Assembly (NCBI GenBank): GCA_016194835.1
Contig: JACQAU010000114.1
Coordinates: forward strand, 1-12,026
Direction of reading: 5' to 3'
Length of the DNA: 12,026 bases
DNA from: Deltaproteobacteria bacterium
GTDB taxonomy: Bacteria; Bdellovibrionota; UBA1018
This document shows positions 1 through 6,433 of this stretch, in pieces; within the stretch, counting starts at the first letter, position 1; each line of letters starts with the position of its first letter. The notes below the pieces were generated by a model. The model saw only the letters and a program-made list of their open reading frames with translations, was not told the DNA's origin and ran no database searches. The position numbers were made by a program, and so were the translations under genes.

Positions 1-1302
1 ATCCAAGGCGAGCTTTTATGTAAGAAGTCTTATTTGTATGTTTTTCTTTTTGCTTTTGTACTGGGGTTTGGTATTTATACATATCAACAAATTCTTTACT
101 TTTTTTTAGCGGTTTTGTGTCATTTTTTGATAATATTGTTGAGACTCGGCATTAAAAACACTCCAAAATTTTCTATTCTCCAAACGTTGTTTCCTGTTTT
201 TGTTTTAAGAAAAAAATCCTATAAAATTACTCTTAGTGCTTTTTATCTTCTAGCTGGAGTTGGACTTCTGTTTTCGTTTTATGAATTTTTTAGTAATTCT
301 AAAAGTGTATTACATGGCATTGTTGGGCCTGCACGAGAAGTGGTTTTATTTGCCGCCTTACTTGTTCTTATTTCTGTGATGATTTATTTAGTTCATTATC
401 TGAAACAAATAAAAAGTTATTTCTTGTTGATTTTTACGTTTATTAGCGGCCTTATGTTTGGCATTTCTCCACTACTTTATTATTATATAATACAACATAA
501 AGCACCCAGAATGCATATAACAGCACGAGGGTCATGGACTGGTTTTGTTGACCGTTTTTTTATTCTTGCGCGGGGCAATATGTGGTTTTTGAACTTTGAT
601 CTCACTAAATTTTCAGATCAGATTTTAGTTTTAGTTTTATTTTTTATTTTCTTAAGTTTTTTTATAATCTCATTATTCGGATTTTATCAGATTATTTTTA
701 AAAACAAAAATAAAGCCACACTATTGGAACATTCACCGGTAGTTTTTTTAGTGCCGGTTGTTATTTTGGGTTTTTCTTTGTCAGGTAGAGTGATGGATCT
801 TATGGGTGCAAGATACAGCTTAGTTTTATGGTTTTTTTATGCTACAGGACTTGGTTGGTTTTTGGTTACTTTTTGGAATAGATATAAATATAGCGGCGTT
901 AGAACACTACTAGTTTGTTTATTTGTCTGGATATTAATGCAAAATAGTAGTGCATTTTATAAAGATTTAACCCAGCCACGCAGAGATATTGCCTACAGAC
1001 AAGTCATTACCGCTCTAGAAAAAAACCAGATTCAGTTTGGATATAGTGAATATTGGACAAGTTATGCAGTTAATTTTTTATCACAGGAAAGCATTATTTT
1101 GGATACAATTACTCCAGGCTATAACCCACACTATGCCGAACCTGTCAAAAATGCTTCTAAAATCGCTTATGTGATACCGAAAAATAATGAAACAAGTGTG
1201 CCTTTTCAAAGGGAAATTCATATTATAAACAATACTTATACCGTTAAGGGCAGAGCAGATACGGAGCGGTATTATATTATTCTTCTGGAAAAAAAGACTT
1301 AA
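1..1302 (+). CDS. Polytopic membrane protein, GT-C/GT39-like glycosyltransferase, C-terminal part
   Basis: The reading frame is open to base 1, so this is the 3' part of a longer gene; the TTG at 34 is probably not the start. The visible 433 residues hold about eight or nine hydrophobic segments, followed by a soluble tail of roughly 110 residues. That tail contains a stretch reading FGYSEYWTSYAVNFLSQE, similar to the C-terminal domain of bacterial membrane glycosyltransferases of the GT39/ArnT-like (GT-C) class. Their catalytic acidic residues lie in the first periplasmic loop, which would be outside the window. By family knowledge such enzymes transfer sugars from polyprenyl-phosphate donors on the outer face of the inner membrane. 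The stop is about 20 bases before rmlB on the same strand, consistent with a surface-polysaccharide operon. Composition is visibly more A+T-rich than in the genes further right, which may only reflect its many Phe, Leu and Ile codons. The family call is an inference; a plain polytopic membrane protein of unknown role is the alternative. Confidence 0.6.
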   Translation: MQGELLCKKSYLYVFLFAFVLGFGIYTYQQILYFFLAVLCHFLIILLRLGIKNTPKFSILQTLFPVFVLRKKSYKITLSAFYLLAGVGLLFSFYEFFSNSKSVLHGIVGPAREVVLFAALLVLISVMIYLVHYLKQIKSYFLLIFTFISGLMFGISPLLYYYIIQHKAPRMHITARGSWTGFVDRFFILARGNMWFLNFDLTKFSDQILVLVLFFIFLSFFIISLFGFYQIIFKNKNKATLLEHSPVVFLVPVVILGFSLSGRVMDLMGARYSLVLWFFYATGLGWFLVTFWNRYKYSGVRTLLVCLFVWILMQNSSAFYKDLTQPRRDIAYRQVITALEKNQIQFGYSEYWTSYAVNFLSQESIILDTITPGYNPHYAEPVKNASKIAYVIPKNNETSVPFQREIHIINNTYTVKGRADTERYYIILLEKKT

Positions 1303-1323
1303 CTCGGATAATACTTGTCAATA

Positions 1324-2472
1324 ATGATTATTAAAAGAGAACCTGAGTGTATTTTAGTCACCGGTGGGGCAGGATTCATCGGGAGTCATTTTGTTGAGCT
1401 TTGTGTAAAACAGGGACTTAGAATCATTGTTTTAGATGCTATCACATATGCTGGCAATGAAGAAAATTTAGCGGATATTAGAGGCGATGGTACATACACG
1501 CTCATCAAAGGAAATATCTGCGATGCAAAAACAGTGTCTGAACTTTTTCTTGCATATCAATTTGATGCATTAGTTAACTTTGCAGCCGAATCACATGTGG
1601 ATCGATCAATTTCCGGACCTAGTCAATTTATTCAAACCAATATTGTAGGAACTTATACATTATTGGAATCATCTAGGCGTTATTGGTCAACTCTTAATGA
1701 AACAAAAAAAAACCAGTTTATGTATGTGCAAATTTCAACAGATGAGGTTTTTGGATCTCTTGGTGTAGAAGGTAAGTTTTCAGAAACAACACCAGTACAG
1801 CCAAACTCACCATATTCTGCTTCTAAAGCTGCGGGAGACAATCTTGTCCGGGCTTGGCACCACACATATGGTCTACCAACTATAGTCACGCATTGTTCAA
1901 ATAACTACGGACCAAAACAGTATCCAGAAAAGCTCATACCATTTATGATGCTCAGTGCTTTAAATAATAAACCACTTGGCGTTTATGGCACGGGGCTTAA
2001 TGTTAGGGATTGGATCCACGTCAAAGACCACTGTGAAGGGATTTTTTTAGCGCTCACCATTGGACGATCTGGTCAAACCTATTGTTTTGGCGGAAACGCA
2101 GAAAAGACCAATCTAGATGTTGTAAAAAATATCTGTAAAATTTTAGATACCATAAAACCACGTTCTGACAAAAAACCTCATGACACTGCCATTCAGTTTG
2201 TTCAAGACCGTCAAGGACATGATTGGCGTTATGCGATTGATTCTACTTTTGCACAAAAAGAACTGGGATTTAAGTGTAAATTTAGGTTCGATCATGAAGC
2301 ATTAGGTCTTTTAGAAACTATTAGATGGTATCTGGACAATCCAAAGTGGTTAGAGTCCATTAAAAGAAAACAGGAGTTATATGAAAGGGATCATTTTAGC
2401 AGGAGGGAAAGGGACACGCCTTTACCCGCTCACACGAGCAACGAGCAAACAACTTTTACCAGTATACGATAA
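1324..2472 (+). CDS. rmlB: dTDP-glucose 4,6-dehydratase RmlB
   Basis: Second enzyme of dTDP-L-rhamnose synthesis: NAD-dependent dehydration of dTDP-glucose to dTDP-4-keto-6-deoxyglucose in the cytoplasm. It is an extended short-chain dehydrogenase/reductase. The Rossmann motif TGGAGFIGSH lies at residues 13-22, the HVDRSI signature follows around residue 90, the active-site T-D-E triplet is at 139-141 and the YxxxK pair is Tyr164/Lys168. I start it at the ATG at 1324 rather than the in-frame TTG at 1315, because the ATG begins close to the Rossmann fold; neither has a clear Shine-Dalgarno sequence. The protein is 382 residues, compared with about 361 in E. coli. The last 30 or so residues come from reading through the start of rmlA in another frame, are not expected to be conserved, and make an unusual 92-base overlap. 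The catalytic core is complete, so the enzyme is probably functional. Confidence 0.95.
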   Translation: MIIKREPECILVTGGAGFIGSHFVELCVKQGLRIIVLDAITYAGNEENLADIRGDGTYTLIKGNICDAKTVSELFLAYQFDALVNFAAESHVDRSISGPSQFIQTNIVGTYTLLESSRRYWSTLNETKKNQFMYVQISTDEVFGSLGVEGKFSETTPVQPNSPYSASKAAGDNLVRAWHHTYGLPTIVTHCSNNYGPKQYPEKLIPFMMLSALNNKPLGVYGTGLNVRDWIHVKDHCEGIFLALTIGRSGQTYCFGGNAEKTNLDVVKNICKILDTIKPRSDKKPHDTAIQFVQDRQGHDWRYAIDSTFAQKELGFKCKFRFDHEALGLLETIRWYLDNPKWLESIKRKQELYERDHFSRRERDTPLPAHTSNEQTTFTSIR

Positions 2473-3111
2473 GCCAGCCATTTACTACCCACTTTCGACG
2501 CTAATGCTTGCTGGAATACAAGAAGTCTTAATTATCAGCACACCGCATGACTTACCCGTGATCGAAAAACTTTTAGGAGATGGCAAGTGGTTAGGCATTT
2601 CGATTTCCTATGCCCCGCAACCAGAACCCAAAGGGTGTTTGCTTACCATGTCAATGACCCTGAAAATTATGGAGTGGTTGAGTTCGATGATTCCGGTAAA
2701 GCTGTAAATATTGTCGAAAAACCTAAAAATCCAAAATCTAGGTGGGCTGTGACAGGGCTATATTTTTATGATTCACAAGTTGTGAATTATGCAAAAAAGC
2801 TAGAGCCTTCTACTCGTGGTGAGCTAGAAATTACAGATTTAAATCAAATGTATCTTATGCAAGGTAAACTTACGATTCAAACGATTGGAAGGGGTGTCGC
2901 GTGGCTGGATGTCGGGTCATTTGATACACTTTTAAATTCTTCTTTATTTGTTCAAACTTTAGAGAAAAGACAGGGACTAAAAATTGCTTGTCTAGAGGAA
3001 ATTGCATATAGAAAAAAGTTTATCTCTCAAAAACAGTTTGAATCCCTTATTGAGATGCATGTGCATACAAGTTATGGAATTTATTTGCAAAGTGTACTTG
3101 AAGGTTATTAA
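2381..3111 (+). pseudogene. rmlA: Glucose-1-phosphate thymidylyltransferase RmlA, broken by an internal deletion
   Basis: RmlA joins dTTP and glucose-1-phosphate to give dTDP-glucose, the first step of the rhamnose pathway. The ATG at 2381 follows AGGAG at 2372-2376 and opens with MKGIILAGGKGTRLYPLT, the nucleotidyltransferase signature. This frame matches RmlA for 85 residues, up to the QPEPKG segment near 2635, then drifts into nonsense and stops at 2707. The match resumes one frame over at 2635 with VFAYHVNDPENYGVVEFD and runs to the normal C-terminus (EKRQGLKIACLEEIAYRK). Compared with the E. coli enzyme as I recall it, about 46 codons are absent, including the LGDNIFYG segment with a metal/substrate-binding Asp. 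The arithmetic implies a loss of about 139 bases, which explains the frame change. With the missing piece the protein would be about 289 residues, the usual size. Neither fragment should be active. Genuine mutation and assembly collapse cannot be told apart here. Confidence 0.88.
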
Positions 3112-4037
3112 TGAAGAATATTGATATTGTTGTTATAGGTCAGACAGGTCAATTGAGCTGTGCTTATCATGATTTATTTAAACACAAAAACAATCTTGAT
3201 AATGTTTGTTTCTTGTCTAGAAAAGATTTAGATCTGACTAAAACTTCAGAAATTGCAAAAACTTTAGATAGCCTTTTTTGTAATTGCAATGTCAAAGTTG
3301 TTATAAATACAGCTGCTGATACCGCCGTCGAAGACATCGAAACACATAAAGACAGAGCTTTTCAGACAAATGCAGTCGGACCTGGTATTTTAGCCAGTTG
3401 GTGTGCGGAAAAAAATACCCACTTCATTCATTTTTCTACTGATTACGTTTATTGTGGCGATGGCAAAATCCCATGGAAAGAAACAAGTGAGACGGCGCCT
3501 CTAAATGTTTATGGAGCCTCTAAGCTGGCCGGTGAAAATAAAATTATCGAAACTGCTTGTAAGCATCTAATTTTCAGGACGTCATGGATTTATTCGAGCG
3601 TGGGGAGAAACTTTTTTACAACTATGCTTCAACTTGGTGAAAGTAAAGAAGAACTTAAAATAATTTGTGATCAAATCGGGGCTCCAACATATGCTGTCCA
3701 TTTGGCAGAAATTTCCTGGGCGGCTTATCAAAAAATTTGTAATAAAAATCCATTTCCAAGTGGGATATATAATCTCTGTAGTAACGGTTTTACTAGTTGG
3801 TATGGTTTTGCATCGAAAATTTTTGAGTTAGCCTATCCTTTAGATAAGAAGCTAATTGTTAAAAAAATCACACCAGTCAAAAGTATCGAGCATTCATCTA
3901 AGGTCTGTAGGCCACTTAATTCGCGGTTGGCTTTGGAGAAATTTCAAAAAACCTTTAATTTAGATATCCCTCACTGGGAGGCAGGGTTAAAAGAATGTAT
4001 GGAGATTGTTTATGCAAGTCACCCCACTCAAGATTGA
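3111..4037 (+). CDS. rmlD: dTDP-4-dehydrorhamnose reductase RmlD
   Basis: Last step of the pathway: NAD(P)H-dependent reduction of dTDP-4-keto-L-rhamnose to dTDP-L-rhamnose. The nucleotide-binding motif near the N-terminus reads GQTGQL (residues 10-15), a variant of the family's GxxGQL. The catalytic FSTDYVY segment has Thr110 and Asp111, and the active-site Tyr134/Lys138 pair lies in YGASKLAGE. The 308-residue length is normal (about 299 in E. coli). The ATG shares one base with the rmlA stop (TAATG) and has GAAGG about six bases upstream, so translation is probably coupled to the rmlA 3' portion. The order B-A-D-C is one of several arrangements known for rml clusters. The N-terminal half is slightly divergent (several Cys, and an extended LFCNCNVK stretch near residue 60), but all catalytic residues I can place are present. 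Confidence 0.93.
   Translation: MKNIDIVVIGQTGQLSCAYHDLFKHKNNLDNVCFLSRKDLDLTKTSEIAKTLDSLFCNCNVKVVINTAADTAVEDIETHKDRAFQTNAVGPGILASWCAEKNTHFIHFSTDYVYCGDGKIPWKETSETAPLNVYGASKLAGENKIIETACKHLIFRTSWIYSSVGRNFFTTMLQLGESKEELKIICDQIGAPTYAVHLAEISWAAYQKICNKNPFPSGIYNLCSNGFTSWYGFASKIFELAYPLDKKLIVKKITPVKSIEHSSKVCRPLNSRLALEKFQKTFNLDIPHWEAGLKECMEIVYASHPTQD
4001..4004 (+). promoter_or_regulatory. Shine-Dalgarno sequence that fixes the rmlC start
   Basis: GGAG lies seven bases before the ATG at 4012, inside the 3' end of rmlD. The alternative in-frame TTG at 4006 lies almost on top of this motif and could not use it, so the ATG is preferred. Confidence 0.6.
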
Positions 4038-4563
4038 AGATGTAAAACTTGTCAAATTAGATATTTTTGGGGATGCGCGTGGTTTTTTTGTGGAAAGGTT
4101 TCATGAAAGAAAATTTAAGGAGCTGGGTTTGCAAACTGTGTTTGTACAAGATAACCATTCGCGTTCGTTGCCAAGATCACTCAGGGGGTTGCATTTTCAA
4201 ACAAATCCGGTGCAGGGAAAGTTAGTGGGCGTAATACGAGGGAAAATATGGGATGTAGCTGTTGATCTCAGGCCTAGCTCTTCTTCTTTTGGCAAATGGG
4301 TGGCTGCTACGCTTACAGACCAAGGGGGAGAGCTACTTTGGATACCACCAGGGTTTGGACATGGATTTTGTGTTTTAGGAGATGAAATGGCGGATGTTTT
4401 TTATAAGGTAGACGCGCCATATACTCCCTCCACAGAGAGTGGAATTATTTGGAATGATCCTGACTTAGCCGTCACATGGCCCGTGCAAGATCCGATAATA
4501 TCAAAACGCGATCTTCAATTAGAAAGCTTTCAAAGCTACTGCGTCTTGATGAATAAATCTTGA
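4012..4563 (+). CDS. rmlC: dTDP-4-dehydrorhamnose 3,5-epimerase RmlC
   Basis: Third enzyme of the pathway: it epimerises C3 and C5 of dTDP-4-keto-6-deoxyglucose. It is a cupin-fold protein, normally a dimer. Family landmarks in order are DARGFFVERFHERKF, the QDNHSRS loop, RGLHFQ with catalytic His61, Lys70 in QGKLVG, the DVAVDLR strand, IPPGFGHGF, active-site Tyr131 in VFYKVD, and Asp167 in SKRD, which fits the His-Asp dyad partner. At 183 residues it has the standard length. It overlaps the end of rmlD by 26 bases, indicating translational coupling. It ends with UGA. Read as Trp, that codon would add only a few residues before a UAA, so it is taken as a true stop. The gene appears fully functional although rmlA upstream is broken. 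Confidence 0.95.
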   Translation: MQVTPLKIEDVKLVKLDIFGDARGFFVERFHERKFKELGLQTVFVQDNHSRSLPRSLRGLHFQTNPVQGKLVGVIRGKIWDVAVDLRPSSSSFGKWVAATLTDQGGELLWIPPGFGHGFCVLGDEMADVFYKVDAPYTPSTESGIIWNDPDLAVTWPVQDPIISKRDLQLESFQSYCVLMNKS

Positions 4564-4588
4564 CCATGATGGCATTATTTGATTTAAA
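4560..4588 (+). promoter_or_regulatory. Candidate sigma70-type promoter for the thiolase-like gene
   Basis: TTGACC at 4560-4565 (five of six matches to the -35 consensus) is followed 17 bases later by TTTAAA at 4583-4588 (four of six for -10). It overlaps the rmlC stop codon and lies just before the gene at 4612. It would let the thiolase-like/DUF35 pair be transcribed apart from the rml genes. A+T-rich sequence makes chance matches common. Confidence 0.35.
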
Positions 4589-4611
4589 TATCAGTAAAAA
4601 AGGAGATAGAC

Positions 4612-6012
4612 ATGATTACCTTTGAGCCTGGAAATTTGAGAATCCCAAAATGGGCACGACCTGTTTACATGGTTGCGGGTGGAACTACTGATTTTCGTAA
4701 GCGTTATCCTGAAAAAAAGACCGAAGAACTCTGCATGATGGCTTTTCGCATGATGCTTGAGGAAAATGACCTCAAACTAGATCCACTACAAGTCAAGGGT
4801 CTTATTAATTTTGCCTCTTATGGAGAGTTTGCTGATCACTTTCAGGATCAATTACTTTGCGAAGCGAAGGTGCATGACTATTTAGGATTAGATCTCTTAT
4901 ACAATGTTGGTATTAAAACAGGTGGTGCTACTGGCGGGTCTGCAATGCTAATGGGAGCTACTACAATTGCAAGCGGATTAAGTGACTGCACATTGGTTTT
5001 AGGTTGGGAACGCATGGACGAAGTCAAAACATGGACTGGAAATTATTATATTGCAAGTGCTGCATGTAAAGATTTCGAAACAAGACTAGCTCGTAATTAT
5101 GCTAGTTATTATGCTTCGATGGCTAGGCGTTTTCAAGAAATGTTTCATGTAGACGAGCGAGTAAGAGCTGAAATTGCCGTAAAAAACCGTGGTTATGCTC
5201 GTTATTCGCCTTTTTCACAGCAGCCTGGTACGCATACAATCGAAGAAGTTCTAGCAGGTGAGATTGTTTCAGATCCGCTGCGTTTTCTTGAGTGCTGCGC
5301 TATGAGCGTAGGTTCAGCGTGTACTTTGCTTTGCACAGAAGAATTGGCATATAAACTTACGGATAAGCCAGTACAGCTTTACATGGCTGGTGGGTCGCAT
5401 ACTCTGAGAACTGGTGATAGACGTCCAATGCGTATTCCACTTTTGCCTAACGAAACTGAAGAGAACTATCGTTGGTTATATTCTGAAATGGAAAAACAGG
5501 ATGGAAGGTGGCCAGGTTTTGAAAGCTTTGGGGCAACTAGGTTTGCTGCATATCTTGCTTACAGAATGGCTGGTATTAAAAGTCCTCTTGAAGATCTAGA
5601 CCTTGTAGAAACCCATGACGCGTTTACGATTTCAGATCTTCAGACCTATGGGGATGTTGGATTAACACTGTACGGCAAAGAACAAGAGTATGTGAAATCT
5701 GGTGATTGCTATTTGACCAATCCTCACACCGGCAAACCTGGCAAGTGTCCTGCCAATCTTTCTGGAGGGCTTTTAGGCACCATGCATGCTGTTGGTGCAA
5801 CTGGAATTTTTCAGTGCAACGAAGTCATGTGGCAACTGCAGGGAAAGTATGACAAGTTTCATGGAGACCCAAAAATGTGGAGTCGTTATGGTAAAACAAA
5901 ACCAACAGATTGGCAGAGTCTGCAAATAAAAGATCCAAAAGCTGGTTTATCAATTTCGCACGCTGGAGTAGGTAGTCACGTTACATGTGCAGTACTTAAG
6001 AAATCTTACTAG
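4612..6012 (+). CDS. Thiolase-fold protein (SCP2-thiolase/Ltp2-like) lacking the nucleophilic Cys
   Basis: A 466-residue member of the thiolase superfamily, preceded by a strong AAGGAG seven bases before the ATG. Where condensing and degradative thiolases have the nucleophilic Cys in a C-A-S/T-G motif, this protein reads GGATGGSA with Gly105. HDAF at residues 335-338 matches the third thiolase motif (HDCF/NEAF), GGLLGTMHAVGATG keeps the conserved His at 392, and the usual C-terminal Cys-Gly motif is replaced by HAGVGSH at 450-456. The fold is therefore kept while both usual cysteines are missing. Within the superfamily this recalls the Ltp2 aldolases of steroid side-chain removal and thiolase-like partners of DUF35 proteins. 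The next gene encodes a DUF35-type zinc-ribbon protein, which supports a two-subunit acyl-CoA lyase or thiolase. The substrate is unknown. A length of 466 is longer than most thiolases (about 390). An automatic label of acetyl-CoA acetyltransferase would be misleading. Confidence 0.75.
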   Translation: MITFEPGNLRIPKWARPVYMVAGGTTDFRKRYPEKKTEELCMMAFRMMLEENDLKLDPLQVKGLINFASYGEFADHFQDQLLCEAKVHDYLGLDLLYNVGIKTGGATGGSAMLMGATTIASGLSDCTLVLGWERMDEVKTWTGNYYIASAACKDFETRLARNYASYYASMARRFQEMFHVDERVRAEIAVKNRGYARYSPFSQQPGTHTIEEVLAGEIVSDPLRFLECCAMSVGSACTLLCTEELAYKLTDKPVQLYMAGGSHTLRTGDRRPMRIPLLPNETEENYRWLYSEMEKQDGRWPGFESFGATRFAAYLAYRMAGIKSPLEDLDLVETHDAFTISDLQTYGDVGLTLYGKEQEYVKSGDCYLTNPHTGKPGKCPANLSGGLLGTMHAVGATGIFQCNEVMWQLQGKYDKFHGDPKMWSRYGKTKPTDWQSLQIKDPKAGLSISHAGVGSHVTCAVLKKSY

Positions 6013-6033
6013 CCAAGTTTACTAGCCATGTTT
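6008..6033 (+). repeat. 13-base imperfect tandem duplication
   Basis: ACTAGCCAAGTTT (6008-6020) is followed directly by ACTAGCCATGTTT (6021-6033), with one mismatch. The first copy contains the TAG stop of the thiolase-like gene, and the second contains another TAG. It lies just upstream of the Shine-Dalgarno sequence of the next gene and looks like a small slippage duplication. Confidence 0.8.
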
Positions 6034-6047
6034 ATTAGGAGGAAAAT

Positions 6048-6389
6048 ATGAAAGATCAAGTAGTTTTAAAAACAAAGCCATCGAAAATTGATGTTGTTGG
6101 TGATGCATGGGTTTTACATTTTCCACGCTTTGGCGAAGAAGGCACACATTTTCATAGTTATGGTCTTTTGACTCCTTATTTTAAAGGACTTACAGAAGGC
6201 AGGTTAATGGCCACTTGTTGTCAAAACACTAAATGTCCTATCAGCAAAGGCAAGGGAGAGCTTTGGTTGCCTCCACGTGCAGATTGCCCCGATTGTCATC
6301 AACCAATGAAATGGCAGGAGATTGAAAATCCAACTGGTTATATTTTTACTTACACATACGTTGAGCGTGGTGGCACAGGACTTTTTTGA
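6048..6389 (+). CDS. DUF35-type zinc-ribbon protein, OB-fold truncated
   Basis: The ATG follows a very strong AGGAGG six bases upstream. Residues 43-92 resemble the rubredoxin-like zinc ribbon of DUF35 (Zn-ribbon/OB-fold) proteins: Cys57/Cys58, Cys63 and the CPDC pair at 80-83, preceded by LPPRAD. The OB-fold should begin with TGYIFTYTYV (96-105), which is present, but the protein ends eight residues later at 113, whereas members of this family usually continue for several further strands. Only 36 bases separate this stop from the stop of the convergent acs gene, so the rest of the domain is not simply in another frame: shifting at the T6 run (6382-6387) gives only short extensions. In steroid and benzylsuccinate degradation DUF35 proteins partner a thiolase-fold enzyme, matching the preceding gene. 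It may be a 3'-truncated gene or a naturally minimal zinc-ribbon subunit. Confidence 0.65.
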   Translation: MKDQVVLKTKPSKIDVVGDAWVLHFPRFGEEGTHFHSYGLLTPYFKGLTEGRLMATCCQNTKCPISKGKGELWLPPRADCPDCHQPMKWQEIENPTGYIFTYTYVERGGTGLF

Positions 6390-6410
6390 ACTACTATAAA
6401 TTTTACCGCA

Positions 6411-6433
6411 AAGAGTAAGAATCTTCTACTCTT
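6411..6433. terminator. Possible weak hairpin between the convergent genes
   Basis: AAGAGTA (6411-6417) and TACTCTT (6427-6433) are perfect inverted repeats, separated by nine bases. They lie between the DUF35-type gene and acs and overlap the acs stop codon. There is no U tract after the stem on either strand, so intrinsic termination is doubtful. Confidence 0.25.

Noticed and set aside
1680..1889. Minus-strand open frame of 69 codons inside rmlB
   Set aside because: It lies opposite conserved RmlB catalytic sequence and has no ribosome site or recognisable domain.
2587..3111. A separate 174-residue protein starting at GTG 2587
   Set aside because: Its first 16 residues are rmlA N-terminal sequence read in the wrong frame, and the rest is the RmlA C-terminal half. 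It is a fragment of the broken rmlA.
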